Below, piece after piece: positions 18,575-27,805 of a stretch of 64,000 bases of DNA. A model generated the notes under the pieces. That model was not told where the DNA came from, did no database searches, and saw only the letters and a list, made by a program, of their open reading frames with translations. Origin of the DNA: Streptomyces sp. MA5143a (GTDB lineage: Bacteria; Actinomycetota; Actinomycetes; Streptomycetales; Streptomycetaceae). The DNA is taken from NCBI RefSeq assembly GCF_900290235.1, contig NZ_OLMK01000020.1:47890-111889 (forward strand). The letters are read 5' to 3'. The translations under genes were made by a program, and so were the position numbers. How positions within the stretch are numbered: the stretch's first letter is position 1; every line of letters begins with the position of its first letter.

Positions 18575-20784
18575 GAAGGCTGCTCCGAGGCGGACGCGGC
18601 GGTCTTGCGCAGGCCTCGTTCGACGCGGTCGGCGAGGCCCTGGGCCTCGTGACCGAGACCGGCCTGGGCGGGGGCGGTGGTCGCGTCGGACCGCATCGCG
18701 TCGTCGGCGGGCTGCGGTTCGGTGATGGTGCGGCCGTCGGCGAAACCGGACACCGCGTACACGACGACCGGGACGTCCGTGAGTACGGAGATGGTCCAGG
18801 AGGCCCGCTGGCCGTCGCCGAAGCCGGCGGCGACGGTGCCCTTGGCCGCGTACGGGCGGGGCATCAGGTCGGTGCGCCGGTCGAGGCCGTCGCGCGCGAA
18901 GTGGGTTTTGAGGGTGGCCATGCCGGTGGCGTCGGCCTTGGTGAACATCAGGCCGACGGTGGTGACGTTGCTGCGGGTCGCGTCGGTGTAGGTGGCGCGC
19001 AGCAGGCGCAGGCAGCCGACGGGGGCGAGGGCCTGGCGCAACAGGGGGTCGAAGGCGTCGGCGCAGCCGCTGTCGGGGGCGACGGCGACGCGGGTCCAGG
19101 TGCGGTCGGTGCCGCCGGGGCCGGCGCCCTCTCCCTGCACGGTGGGCGGGAACAGTTCGTCCACGGGTACGCCGTGCCAGAGGGCGCCGGCCGCGGCGAA
19201 GCCGACGCGGGTGCCGTCGGGGCCCGGGTCGCCGGTCAGCCAACTGCCTGCCGCCGCGCCGCCGATGAGTCCGACGCCGAGCACCACGCAGGCGGCCATG
19301 GCCGCGGCGCGGGCGCCGGTCGGGCGGGGCCTGCGCCGTACGTCGCCGTCCGACTCGGCCGAGGTCCATGGCGAGGTGTCGGGCTCGGCGAAGGTCACGT
19401 AGGGCCGCCCGGGGCTGCCGCCGAGCGCGTCGTCGATGGCGTCGGCGGACCGCCGGGAGGCCCCGGAGGGCGGCTGCCAAGCCCCCGGATGACCGGGATC
19501 CCCGGGCCGCAACCGCCGCCCGGCCTCGGCACCGCCGTCCCGGTCGGAGCGTGCTTCGGGCGTACCCGGCTCCGAAGTGGCGGCACGTGCGACGTGACGC
19601 GGCGTCGGCGTGGTGAGCCTCGTGGGGCGGGGTGTGGAGGTGGGCGGGGTGTCGGGGAAGCGGGCCGAGGCGGCGGGGGGTGGTGGGGTCGCGCCGCTCG
19701 CCGCGGCGGTCCTGCGGAAGTCGGAGAAGCGCGGGTGCTCGGCACGGTTCCGCGCAGCCGGGCCGCCGTCCGTCTCGGAGCCCTGCCAGGGTTCCCCGCC
19801 GGGGAACAGGCCGGTCCCCGGCGAGGGTCGCCGGCCGGGGACCGGGCCGGACCCCTGCGTGTGTGCCGGCGTCGAGCCGGCCGGCTCGCCGGAACCGCGG
19901 TGCTCGCGTGTCGTCCTGGCGGCGTCGGAGCCGCGCGGAGGCCGTTGCCCGTCCGCCGGGTCCCGTCGCCGGTCGTCCCCGGGGGCGCCCTGGGTCGTGA
20001 AGGGTGCCGAGGAGGGGCGGGGCGGGGCGGTGGGCCGTGCGGGCACCCCTGTGGTGGGCGGTCGCTGCGGCCGCCGGGGCGCGGCCGGTGTCTCCCCGGT
20101 CGACGGCGCCCGGCCAGGCCGCGGCGGCAGGGTCGACGCGGAACCGTTCGAGGGCCGCGCCTCGCCCCCGCGTGGACCGGCAGGCACCGATCCGTCAGGG
20201 CGCCCCGACGACGCCCCGCCGAAAGCGCCCTCGGCGAAGGCACCCCTCGCAGAGGCACCCCCGGCGAAGGCGCCCCCCGCAGGGGCACCCCGGTCGGATG
20301 CGTTCCCGTCGGATGCGTTCCCGTCGGACGCGTCCCTGTCGGACGCGTCCCAGGTCGAAGCGCGGGCACCGCCTGAACCGGAGGTGGTGTTCCCGGCGGG
20401 CGGACGGCCGACGGGACCGGCCCCGAAGAACGGGCGCGGTCCGAACGAACTCTCGCCCGTCATGGGCGTCCTGGACGGCCGTCCGCCGTTGGTTCGCGCG
20501 TCGGAGGCGCTGTCGCTCGTGGGGCGTGCGCCGGAGCCGCTGCCGAGGAAGGGGCGTGCCCCCGGCGCACCACTGGGACGGGTGCCGGAGGCTCCGTCGC
20601 CGGGCGGGCGTCCGCCTCGCGGGGTGTCGGCGGTGGGGGTGGACTCGCGGCGCGGCGGCGGGGTGTCGGTGGAGGGCACGGTGGTCTGGGGTGGGGTGTT
20701 CGGCGGCGCGGGGATGTGCGGCGGTGTGGAGGGGCGCCTCGGTGGGCGTGGGGGGATGGAGGCGCGACGCGCTTCCGTGCTCAT
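18571..20784 (-). CDS. Large disordered, single-pass membrane protein coupled to the mycosin gene
   Basis: 737 aa from the ATG at 20784, with GAGGAAACGGGGGG just before it. Residues 1-490 are Pro/Ser/Gly/Arg-rich low complexity without recognisable domains. They include a pentapeptide array of about ten units (DASDR, DASDG, NASDG, GAFAG, GAFAE and similar; DNA 20215-20352). One membrane helix follows at about residues 505-530 (AAAMAACVVLGVGLIGGAAAG), then an external domain of about 200 residues (HGVPVDELFPPTVQG onward) with three or four Cys. I do not recognise this domain. The overlap with the mycosin gene suggests the pair acts together at the membrane. Confidence 0.75.
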   Translation of the reverse strand: MSTEARRASIPPRPPRRPSTPPHIPAPPNTPPQTTVPSTDTPPPRRESTPTADTPRGGRPPGDGASGTRPSGAPGARPFLGSGSGARPTSDSASDARTNGGRPSRTPMTGESSFGPRPFFGAGPVGRPPAGNTTSGSGGARASTWDASDRDASDGNASDGNASDRGAPAGGAFAGGASARGAFAEGAFGGASSGRPDGSVPAGPRGGEARPSNGSASTLPPRPGRAPSTGETPAAPRRPQRPPTTGVPARPTAPPRPSSAPFTTQGAPGDDRRRDPADGQRPPRGSDAARTTREHRGSGEPAGSTPAHTQGSGPVPGRRPSPGTGLFPGGEPWQGSETDGGPAARNRAEHPRFSDFRRTAAASGATPPPPAASARFPDTPPTSTPRPTRLTTPTPRHVARAATSEPGTPEARSDRDGGAEAGRRLRPGDPGHPGAWQPPSGASRRSADAIDDALGGSPGRPYVTFAEPDTSPWTSAESDGDVRRRPRPTGARAAAMAACVVLGVGLIGGAAAGSWLTGDPGPDGTRVGFAAAGALWHGVPVDELFPPTVQGEGAGPGGTDRTWTRVAVAPDSGCADAFDPLLRQALAPVGCLRLLRATYTDATRSNVTTVGLMFTKADATGMATLKTHFARDGLDRRTDLMPRPYAAKGTVAAGFGDGQRASWTISVLTDVPVVVYAVSGFADGRTITEPQPADDAMRSDATTAPAQAGLGHEAQGLADRVERGLRKTAASASEQPS
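20215..20352 (-). repeat. 15-bp in-frame tandem repeats
   Basis: About nine to ten 15-bp units encode the pentapeptide array of the disordered membrane protein. Units such as CGTCGGATGCGTTCC (plus strand) are nearly identical, pointing to recent expansion. Confidence 0.7.
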
Positions 20785-21098
20785 GCACCCCCCGTTTCCT
20801 CGTGCCCGGGCCGACCCGGAACCCTCCGGGTCCCGGTCACCCGTGGAGAGCGACCGGCACGCATGCGACGGTTCGCTCCCCTGGGCATGCGCCACACCAC
20901 GGGCCGACGGCACCCGTGGTCACACCACACGCAAGCCATACCCGTGGCAGCGGATCGGCATCCCCGTCGAGGTCGTCCCCTGCGTTCGCGTCACTCTACG
21001 GGTTGCCCGGGGTCGAGCGGGAACCAGTCGGCGGCACCGGGGCTTTAGCCCGGAACGTCCCCCTACCCTGCGGTAATCATGTCTGGCAGGCTTCGTTC
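20785..21098. other. Divergent promoter region
   Basis: 314 bp between the leftward membrane protein gene and the rightward PLP enzyme gene. It must hold both promoters. I see no strong dyad, RNA gene or credible small frame. Confidence 0.4.
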
Positions 21099-22301
21099 AT
21101 GACTGCGCGCGCCGCCGACCGGGCCCGCTACGACCGGGCCACCGCTCATCTCGACGCACCTCTGGCGATCGTCGACCTCGACGCCTTCGACGCGAACGCC
21201 GACGACCTCGCCCGAAGGGCCGGCGGCAAGCCGATCCGCGTCGCGAGCAAGTCCGTTCGCTGCCGGGCGCTGCTGGAGAGGGTCCTGGCCCGTGAGGGCT
21301 TCCAGGGCATCATGTCGTTCACTCTCGCCGAGTCCCTGTGGCTGGCCCGTTCCGGGTTCGACGACATCCTCCTCGCCTATCCGTCCGCCGACCAGGACGC
21401 CTTCGCGGAACTGGCGGGCGATCCCAAGCTCGCCGCCGCCGTCACCGTGATGGTCGACGACCCCGCCCATCTCCAGCTGATCGAGAACTCGCGGCGCGGC
21501 GGCACCGAAGTGGTGCGCGTCTGCCTGGAGTTGGACACCTCGCTGAAGCTTCTCGGGGGCCGGGTGCGGATCGGGGCGCGGCGTTCGCCGCTGCACTCCC
21601 CCGAGCAGGTCGCCGAAGTGGCGCGGGCCGTCGCCGAGCGGCCGGGATTCAAGCTGGTCGGGATCATGGCGTACGAGGGCCATATCGCCGGTGTGGGCGA
21701 CTCGGTGGCCGGGCGCCCCCTCCGTTCGCGGGCGGTGCGGCTGATGCAGGCCACCGCGAAGAAGGAGCTGGCCGCCCGCCGGGCCGAGGTCGTCCGTGCC
21801 GTACGGCGGGTGGCGCCGGACCTGGAGTTCGTCAACGGCGGTGGCACGGGCAGCGTGCAGCACACGGCGGCGGAGGGCGCGGTCACCGAGATCGGCGCCG
21901 GGTCCGGGCTCTACGTGCCCCGCCTCTTCGACAACTACACGTCGTTCAGCGGGCGTCCGGCCGCGCTGTTCGCGATGCCCGTGGTCCGGCGCCCGGGGGT
22001 CGGTGTGGTCACCGTGCTCGGCGGCGGGTACCCGGCCTCCGGTGCCGCGGGCCCGGACCGGCTGCCGGTGCCGTATCTGCCGGAGGGGCTGAAGTACGAC
22101 CCGCAGGAGGGGCCGGGCGAGGTGCAGACCCCGCTGCTCGGCGCCCCCGCGGACGATCTGCTGCTCGGCGACAAGGTGTGGTTCCGGCACGCCAAGGCCG
22201 GTGAGCTGTGCGAGCGGTTCGACGTGCTGCACCTGGTGGAGGGCGACGAGGTGACGGCGACGGTCCCGACGTACCGGGGCGAGGGCCACACCTTCCTGTA
22301 G
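21099..22301 (+). CDS. PLP-dependent amino acid deaminase/aldolase (alanine racemase fold)
   Basis: 400 aa. LAIVDLDAFDANADDLARRAGGKPIRVASKSVRC is the N-terminal barrel of the D-threonine aldolase/alanine racemase-like family, with the expected cofactor Lys in VASKS. The C-terminal part has FVNGGGTGSVQHTAAEGAVTEIGAGSGLYVPRLFD and ends with the domain YRGEGHTFL. Members cleave or deaminate hydroxy-amino acids such as D-threonine or D-serine analogues; the substrate is unknown. It is convergent with the DUF2510 gene, and a hairpin at 22319 separates them. Confidence 0.85.
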   Translation: MTARAADRARYDRATAHLDAPLAIVDLDAFDANADDLARRAGGKPIRVASKSVRCRALLERVLAREGFQGIMSFTLAESLWLARSGFDDILLAYPSADQDAFAELAGDPKLAAAVTVMVDDPAHLQLIENSRRGGTEVVRVCLELDTSLKLLGGRVRIGARRSPLHSPEQVAEVARAVAERPGFKLVGIMAYEGHIAGVGDSVAGRPLRSRAVRLMQATAKKELAARRAEVVRAVRRVAPDLEFVNGGGTGSVQHTAAEGAVTEIGAGSGLYVPRLFDNYTSFSGRPAALFAMPVVRRPGVGVVTVLGGGYPASGAAGPDRLPVPYLPEGLKYDPQEGPGEVQTPLLGAPADDLLLGDKVWFRHAKAGELCERFDVLHLVEGDEVTATVPTYRGEGHTFL

Positions 22302-22318
22302 GACCCGGTGGTGCGCCC

Positions 22319-22343
22319 GGGCCCGCGAGGTCATCGCGGGCCC
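22319..22343. terminator. Bidirectional terminator hairpin
   Basis: GGGCCCGCG (22319-22327) and CGCGGGCCC (22335-22343), a perfect 9-bp stem with a 7-nt loop between two convergent genes. It overlaps the last codons of the DUF2510 gene. Confidence 0.7.
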
Positions 22344-23245
22344 AGGCTGCTGCCCACTCCCCCGCCGGTCTTCTCGTCGCCGACCGCCCGGATACCCCGG
22401 ACGATCCGGTCGATGTCGCCGACGGGCGGGCCGTCGTCGCCCGCGTCGACGGCGAACCGGACGAGGACCGGTGCCTCGGAGCCCACGCTGGACGGGAAGA
22501 CGAGGGACTGGACGTACCCGCCGGGCCCGGCGTCGGTGGTGACCCGCCAGCGCACGAAGTAGCCGGCGCGCCCCGCGACGGCGACCGAGCCGGAGCCGAC
22601 GACCTCGTGGCCGGTGACGCCGCCGTACGGGCGCCGGTCCAGGTCGTCGCGGTCGTACGCGTCGTTCGCGGCGTCCTCGATGTCGTTCTCGGCGAGGGCC
22701 TTCGGGGACGTCACGTCGCTCTGGGTGACGGTGCGCGAGTAGACCCAGCCGCTGCGGCACAGGCCGTCGTCGCCGGGGCAGTCGTAGGTGCCGTCGGTGA
22801 CGAGGACGGCGTCCTCGTCGGCGTCCTCGCCGTCGGTCCAGCCGTCGAGGACCGGGAAGGTGATGCCGTTGAGGTCGTCCACGACGACGGACGCGTCACC
22901 GCCGGCCCCGGAGCCGGAGGGGGACGAGGACGGGGCGGTCGGGGACGGGCTGTCGGTGCCGCCGGACGACGGGGCGGTGGGGGCCGTTCGTGTCTCCTGG
23001 CCGCCGTCGCCGCCCAGGACGAGGACGCCGCCGGTGACCGCGCCGGCGACCAGCACGGCCCCGGTGGCGGCCAGCGCGATCACCTTGGTGCGCCCGGGGC
23101 GCTTGGGCGGCCGGGGCTGGGCCGGGAGCGGGACGGGCTGGTCCGGCTGGCGCCGGTGGTCGGTCCACGCGGACCCGTCCCACCAGCGTTCGGTGAGCGG
23201 GTAGGACGGGTCGCGGTACCAGCCGGGCGGCGGCGAACTGCTCAT
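22331..23245 (-). CDS. DUF2510 membrane protein with an extracytoplasmic domain
   Basis: 304 aa. Residues 5-32 are a DUF2510 motif (PPGWYRDPS, RWWDGSAWTDH), the short aromatic module found on the cytoplasmic side of many actinobacterial membrane proteins. One membrane helix (about 53-78, KVIALAATGAVLVAGAVTGGVLVLG) is followed by a Ser/Pro/Thr linker and a domain of about 180 residues with two Cys (YDCPGDDGLCRSGW). The outer domain resembles lipoprotein-type domains in this group, but I assign no function. Confidence 0.82.
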   Translation of the reverse strand: MSSSPPPGWYRDPSYPLTERWWDGSAWTDHRRQPDQPVPLPAQPRPPKRPGRTKVIALAATGAVLVAGAVTGGVLVLGGDGGQETRTAPTAPSSGGTDSPSPTAPSSSPSGSGAGGDASVVVDDLNGITFPVLDGWTDGEDADEDAVLVTDGTYDCPGDDGLCRSGWVYSRTVTQSDVTSPKALAENDIEDAANDAYDRDDLDRRPYGGVTGHEVVGSGSVAVAGRAGYFVRWRVTTDAGPGGYVQSLVFPSSVGSEAPVLVRFAVDAGDDGPPVGDIDRIVRGIRAVGDEKTGGGVGSSLGPR

Positions 23246-23317
23246 CCCGGCACTTTAATCACACCGGCACGGTGGGTGTTCCTGGTGCGGTGTTGCCGGT
23301 GCGGTGTAGCCGATGTC

Positions 23318-24106
23318 CTAGAGCGGGGTGACGTAGGCGCCCGAGATGCCGCCGTCGACCAGGAAGTCGGTGGCGTTCACGAAGGACGAGTCGTCGCTCG
23401 CGAGGAAGGCCACGGCGGCGGCCATCTCCTCGGCCTCCGCGAACCGCCCGACCGGGATGTGCACGAGGCGGCGCGCGGCCCGCTCCGGGTCCTTGGCGAA
23501 CAGCTCCTGCAACAGCGGGGTGTTGACCGGGCCGGGGCACAGGGCGTTGACGCGGATGCCCTCCCGCGCGAACTGCACGCCCAGCTCGCGGGACATGGCG
23601 AGCACACCGCCCTTGGAGGCCGTGTACGAGATCTGGGAGGTCGCCGCGCCCATCCGGGCCACGAAGGAGGCGGTGTTGATGATGGAGCCCTTGCCCTGGC
23701 GCCGCATGTACGGGATGGCCGCCTTGCAACACAGGTAGACGGAGGTGAGGTTGACCTCCTGGACCCGCTTCCATGCCTCCAGGCCGGTCTCCAGGATGGA
23801 GTCGTCGTCGGGCGGGGAGATGCCCGCGTTGTTGAAGGCGATGTCGACGCTGCCGTACGTGTCGTACGCGGTCTTGAACAGCGCCTCCACCTGCTCGGCG
23901 TCGGTGACGTCGACCTTCACGAAGATCCCGCCGACCTCCTCGGCGGCCGCCTTGCCGCGCGCCTCGTCCACGTCGCCGCAGACGACGTGGGCGCCCTCGG
24001 AGGCGAGGCGGCGGGCGGTGGCGAGGCCGATGCCGCTGCCCGCGCCGGTGATGACGGCGGTACGGCCGACGAGTCGGCGGCAGATGGTGTCCTGGGGCTG
24101 GGTCAC
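23318..24106 (-). CDS. Short-chain dehydrogenase/reductase
   Basis: 262 aa, GTG start overlapping the aldehyde dehydrogenase stop (GTGA). All SDR markers are present: cofactor motif TGAGSGIG at about 20-27, Asp in CGDVDE (NAD preference likely), NNAG, Ser in NTASF and the YTASK catalytic pair. The C-terminus ends with LVDGGISGAYVTP. Annotated relatives are called 3-oxoacyl-ACP reductase, but its place as last gene of a leftward set with aldehyde dehydrogenase and a GlnA-like ligase suggests oxidation or reduction of an intermediate in amine breakdown. The substrate is unknown. Confidence 0.9.
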   Translation of the reverse strand: MTQPQDTICRRLVGRTAVITGAGSGIGLATARRLASEGAHVVCGDVDEARGKAAAEEVGGIFVKVDVTDAEQVEALFKTAYDTYGSVDIAFNNAGISPPDDDSILETGLEAWKRVQEVNLTSVYLCCKAAIPYMRRQGKGSIINTASFVARMGAATSQISYTASKGGVLAMSRELGVQFAREGIRVNALCPGPVNTPLLQELFAKDPERAARRLVHIPVGRFAEAEEMAAAVAFLASDDSSFVNATDFLVDGGISGAYVTPL

Positions 24107-25497
24107 AGTGCGGGGCCCTCCGTGCTGATGAAGACGTTCTTGGTTTCGGTGAAGGCGGTCAGGGCGTCCGGGCCGAGTTCACGGCCGATTCCGGACTGCT
24201 TGAAGCCGCCGAAGGGCGTCCAGTAGCGGACGCTGGAGTGGGAGTTGACGGACAGGTTGCCCGCGCGAACGGCCTGGGAGACGCGCAGGGCGCGACCGAC
24301 GTCCCGGGTCCAGATGGAGCCGGACAGGCCGTACGGGGTGTCGTTGGCGAGGCGGATCGCGTCGGCCTCGTCGTCGAAGGGGAGGACGACGGCTACGGGG
24401 CCGAAGACCTCCTCGGCGGCCACGCGCGCGTGCGGCTCGACACCGGTGAGGACGGTCGGCGGGAACCAGAAGCCGGGGCCCTCGGGGGCCTTGCCGCGGA
24501 TGCCGGGCGCGTCCGGGTCGACGTAGGCGCGGACGCGGTCGAGCTGGACGGCGGAGATCAGCGGGCCCATCTGGGTGGCCTCGTCGGCCGGGTCGCCGAC
24601 GCGTACCGACTCGATGCCGGGGGCGAGGAGGTCGAGGAAGCGGTCGTGGACGGAGCGCTGCACGAGGATGCGGGTACGGGCGCAGCAGTCCTGGCCGGAG
24701 TTGTCGAGGAACGACATGGGGGCGGCGGCCGCCGCCGCTTCGAGGTCGGAGTCGGCGAAGACGATGTTGGGGCTCTTGCCGCCGAGTTCGAGGGTGACGC
24801 GCTTGAGGAGCGCCGAGCCCTTGGCCAGTACCTGCTTGCCGACGGCGGTCGACCCGGTGAAGACGATCTTCGCGACGCCGGGGTGTTCGACGAGGGCGTT
24901 GCCCGTGACGGCGCCGTGTCCGGGCAGTACCTGGAACAGGTCCTCGGGGAGTCCCGCCTCCCGGGCCAGCTCCGCGAGGCGGAGGGCGGTGAGCGGGGTG
25001 GTCTCGGCCGGTTTGAGGAGCACCGCGTTGCCCGCGGCGAGCGCCGGGGCGACGCCCCAGGCCGCGATGGGCATCGGGAAGTTCCAGGGGGCGATCACGC
25101 CGACCACGCCGAGGGGTTCCAGGATGGTGACGTCGAGGCCGCCGGGGACGGGGATCTGCCGGCCGGTGAGCCGTTCGACGCCGCCGGCCGCGTAGTCCAG
25201 CAGGTCCCGGACGTTGCCGGCCTCCCAGCGGGCGTTGCCGATGGTGTGGCCTGCCTCGCGGACCTCCAGGAGGGCCAGTTCCTCCAGGTGCTCGTCCACG
25301 GTGACGGCGAACCGGCGCAGCAGCCGGGCCCGGTCGGCGGGGGCCAGCGCGGCCCAGGCCCGCTGGGCCTTCGTCGCCAGGGAGACGGCCGCGTCGACGT
25401 CCGCCGGGGTGGCCGCGGGGACGGTGGCGACGACCTCCTCGGTGGCGGGGTTCAGTACCTGGAGCTGCTGCTCGTACTGCGGGGACTGTCCGGACAA
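24103..25497 (-). CDS. Aldehyde dehydrogenase of the amine (gamma-glutamyl) catabolic cluster
   Basis: 464 aa. I choose the TTG at 25497, with GGAAAGG 7 nt before it; no ATG fits the aligned N-terminus. Family markers: PWNFPMPIAAWGVAPALAAGN, FTGSTAVGKQV (NAD loop), Glu in LELGGKSPNIVFADSD, catalytic Cys in SGQDCC, and EVFGPVAVV. In the proposed pathway it would oxidise a gamma-glutamyl aldehyde produced from a gamma-glutamylated amine. It follows the glutamine synthetase-like gene by 26 bp and overlaps the SDR gene by 4 bp, so the three form one operon. Confidence 0.92.
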   Translation of the reverse strand: MSGQSPQYEQQLQVLNPATEEVVATVPAATPADVDAAVSLATKAQRAWAALAPADRARLLRRFAVTVDEHLEELALLEVREAGHTIGNARWEAGNVRDLLDYAAGGVERLTGRQIPVPGGLDVTILEPLGVVGVIAPWNFPMPIAAWGVAPALAAGNAVLLKPAETTPLTALRLAELAREAGLPEDLFQVLPGHGAVTGNALVEHPGVAKIVFTGSTAVGKQVLAKGSALLKRVTLELGGKSPNIVFADSDLEAAAAAAPMSFLDNSGQDCCARTRILVQRSVHDRFLDLLAPGIESVRVGDPADEATQMGPLISAVQLDRVRAYVDPDAPGIRGKAPEGPGFWFPPTVLTGVEPHARVAAEEVFGPVAVVLPFDDEADAIRLANDTPYGLSGSIWTRDVGRALRVSQAVRAGNLSVNSHSSVRYWTPFGGFKQSGIGRELGPDALTAFTETKNVFISTEGPAL

Positions 25498-25523
25498 GGA
25501 TGGGCCTTTCCGCGGGGCGTGGT

Positions 25524-26882
25524 TCACAGGCGTTCGAAGGAGCGGCGCAGCTCCCAGTCGGTGACGGCGGCGTCGAAGGCGGCGAGTTCGACCCGCGCCA
25601 TGTTGAGGTAGTGGGCGACGACCTCGTCGCCGAAGGCGGCCTTGGCGATGGGGCTGTTGCCCCACAGCTCGGCGGCCTCCCGCAGGGTGGTCGGCACATG
25701 GGCGTACTCGCCGGTGTACGCGTTGCCCTCGCACACGTCCGGCAGTTCCAGCTTCTGCTCGATGCCGTACAGCCCTGCCGCGACGAGCCCCGCGACGGCG
25801 AGGTGCGGGTTGACGTCGCCGCCGGGGAGCCGGTTCTCGAACCGCATGGAGCGGCCGTGGCCGACGACCCTGAGGGCGCAGGTGCGGTTGTCGTACCCCC
25901 AGGCCACGGCGGTCGGGGCGAAGGAGCCCGGCTGGAACCTCTTGTAGGAGTTGATGTTGGGCGCGTAGAGCAGCGAGAAGTCACGCAGGGCGGCGAGCTG
26001 GCCGGCGAGGAAGTGCCGCATGACCTGCGACATCCCCTGGCCGTCGGCCATCACGTTGGCGCCGTCGGCGTCCGCGAGGGACAGGTGGATGTGGCAGGAG
26101 TTGCCCTCGCGTTCGTTGTACTTGGCCATGAAGGTGAGGGAGACGCCCTCCTGGGAGGCGATCTCCTTGGCGCCGGTCTTGTAGACGGCGTGCTGGTCGC
26201 AGGTGACCAGGGCGTCGTCGTACTTGAAGGCGATCTCGTGCTGGCCGGGGTTGCACTCGCCCTTGGCGGACTCGACGGTCAGCCCTGCGGCCGCCATCTC
26301 GTTGCGGATCCTCCTGAGGAGGGGCTCGATACGTCCGGTGCCGAGGACGGAGTAGTCGATGTTGTACTGGTTGGCCGGGGTGAGGCCCTTGTACCCGGCG
26401 TCCCACGCCTGCTCGTAGGTGTCCTTGAAGACGATGAACTCGAGCTCCGTGCCGACCTTGGCGGTGTAGCCCAGTTCGGCGAGGCGCTCCAGCTGGCGGC
26501 GGAGGATCTGGCGGGGGGCGGCGACGACCGGTGAGCCGTCGTTCCACGCGAGGTCGGCGATCAGCATGGCCGTGCCCTCGTTCCAGGGCACCCGGCGCAG
26601 GGTGGACAGGTCCGGGTGCATGGCGAAGTCGCCGTAGCCCCGGTCCCAGGAGGACATCGCGTAGCCGTCGACGGTGTTCATCTCGGTGTCGACGGCGAGG
26701 AGGTAGTTGCAGCCCTCGGTGCCGTGGGCGAGTACCTCGTCGAGGAAGAAGCGTGCGGCGAACCGCTTGCCCTGAAGTCGCCCTTGCATGTCGGGGAAGG
26801 CCAGGACGACAGTATCGATCTCGCCGCCGGCGACGAGGGTGTGCAGTTCCTCGACGGAGAGCGGGGGTGTGCGGTCTGCCAC
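25524..26882 (-). CDS. glnA4: Glutamine synthetase-like gamma-glutamyl amine ligase (GlnA4-like)
   Basis: 452 aa from the GTG at 26882, with AGGAGG 7 nt upstream. The catalytic set of the glutamine synthetase fold is present: GTELEFIVF and KGECNPGQHEIAF (metal Glu), NEREGNSCHIHLSL (His), and NRTCALRVVGHG with RFENRLPGGDVNPHLA. It lacks the adenylylation-loop character of true GlnA. The neighbourhood (aldehyde dehydrogenase, GntR regulator, APC permease, gamma-glutamyl hydrolase) is that of S. coelicolor glnA4, reported to join glutamate to ethanolamine. The symbol rests on this context and overall likeness. Polyamines are the alternative substrates. Confidence 0.85.
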   Translation of the reverse strand: MADRTPPLSVEELHTLVAGGEIDTVVLAFPDMQGRLQGKRFAARFFLDEVLAHGTEGCNYLLAVDTEMNTVDGYAMSSWDRGYGDFAMHPDLSTLRRVPWNEGTAMLIADLAWNDGSPVVAAPRQILRRQLERLAELGYTAKVGTELEFIVFKDTYEQAWDAGYKGLTPANQYNIDYSVLGTGRIEPLLRRIRNEMAAAGLTVESAKGECNPGQHEIAFKYDDALVTCDQHAVYKTGAKEIASQEGVSLTFMAKYNEREGNSCHIHLSLADADGANVMADGQGMSQVMRHFLAGQLAALRDFSLLYAPNINSYKRFQPGSFAPTAVAWGYDNRTCALRVVGHGRSMRFENRLPGGDVNPHLAVAGLVAAGLYGIEQKLELPDVCEGNAYTGEYAHVPTTLREAAELWGNSPIAKAAFGDEVVAHYLNMARVELAAFDAAVTDWELRRSFERL

Positions 26883-26924
26883 GGGAAAGCCTCCTAGGGG
26901 CTTCTTCGGCCATCCGGGAGCCAT

Positions 26925-26945
26925 AAGGTATTACCCGGAACCTTT
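26925..26945. promoter_or_regulatory. Candidate GntR operator, site 1
   Basis: AAGGTAT, nine bases, CCTTT, between the divergent glnA4-like and gntR genes. It also contains GGT-ATT-ACC. The same AAGGTAT-N9-CCTTT is present at 27806-27826 before the permease. The ligand and binding are inferred. Confidence 0.55.
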
Positions 26946-26967
26946 TATGGGAAGGGGGTACCGCCAC

Positions 26968-27714
26968 ATGTCGCGGACAGGGGCGGGTCCAGAGAGTCCG
27001 TGGGCCGACGACCGGCTGGCGTCCGTACTGCGTCCGGTGCGGGCGGGCAACGGCTTCGAGGAGGCCCTGGAGCAGATCCTCCAGGTGGTCCGGCTCGGTC
27101 TGGTGCCGGGCGGCGAGCGCCTGCCGGCCGAACGCGACCTGGCGGAACGGCTCGGGATCAGCCGGGTGACGCTGCGCGAGGTCCTGAAGGTGCTTCAGGA
27201 TCAGGGCCTGGTCGAGGCGCGGCGCGGTCGCTACGGAGGAACGTTCGTGCTGCCGCGCGCCGAGACCCCGGGCGAGGACGAACTGCGTCGGCGGCTGAAG
27301 GACATCGACGTCGAGGACACGCTGCGTTTCCGCGAGGTGCTGGAGGTGGGCGCGGCCGGCCTGTGCGCGGCGCACAGCCTGACCGACGAGCAGGCCGAGC
27401 GGCTGCGTGCGGCCCTGGCCCGTACCCGTGACGCACCCCTCACGGAGTACCGCCGGCTGGACACCCTGTTCCACCTCACCCTCGCCGAGCTGTCCGGTTC
27501 CCCGTCGCTCGCCGCCCAGTACGCCGGCGTGCGCGCGGGGGTGAACGACCTGCTCGACTGCATCCCCCTGCTGGTGCGCAATCTGGAGCACTCGCAGCAG
27601 CAGCACTCGATCCTGGTGGAGGCGGTGCTCGACGAGGACGCCGAGGCGGCGCGGGAGATCATGCGGGAGCACTGCGCGGGCACGGCGGCCCTGCTGCGCG
27701 GCTTCCTCGGGTGA
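26968..27714 (+). CDS. GntR-family (FadR subgroup) regulator of amine catabolism
   Basis: 248 aa from the ATG at 26968, with a G run 9 nt upstream; an ATG at 26947 in the same frame is a weaker choice because it touches the putative operator. The winged helix is at about 25-95 (GGERLPAERDLAERLGISRVTLREVLKVLQDQGLVEARRGRYGG overall). The C-terminal helical FCD domain (about 105-240) has DTLRFREVLEVGAAGLCAA, DTLFHLTLAELSGS and HSILVEAVLDED, with the metal/ligand His pattern. It probably corresponds to the S. coelicolor regulator next to glnA4 (EpuRII-type). It should control both promoters carrying AAGGTAT-N9-CCTTT. Confidence 0.88.
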   Translation: MSRTGAGPESPWADDRLASVLRPVRAGNGFEEALEQILQVVRLGLVPGGERLPAERDLAERLGISRVTLREVLKVLQDQGLVEARRGRYGGTFVLPRAETPGEDELRRRLKDIDVEDTLRFREVLEVGAAGLCAAHSLTDEQAERLRAALARTRDAPLTEYRRLDTLFHLTLAELSGSPSLAAQYAGVRAGVNDLLDCIPLLVRNLEHSQQQHSILVEAVLDEDAEAAREIMREHCAGTAALLRGFLG

Positions 27715-27805
27715 GACCGACAGGCCCGGCGGGCACACCCGGGTGGGGACATGGATTTACGACCGCTTAACGCAGGGGTATTGCTTTTCAGTCACCCACC
27801 CCACA

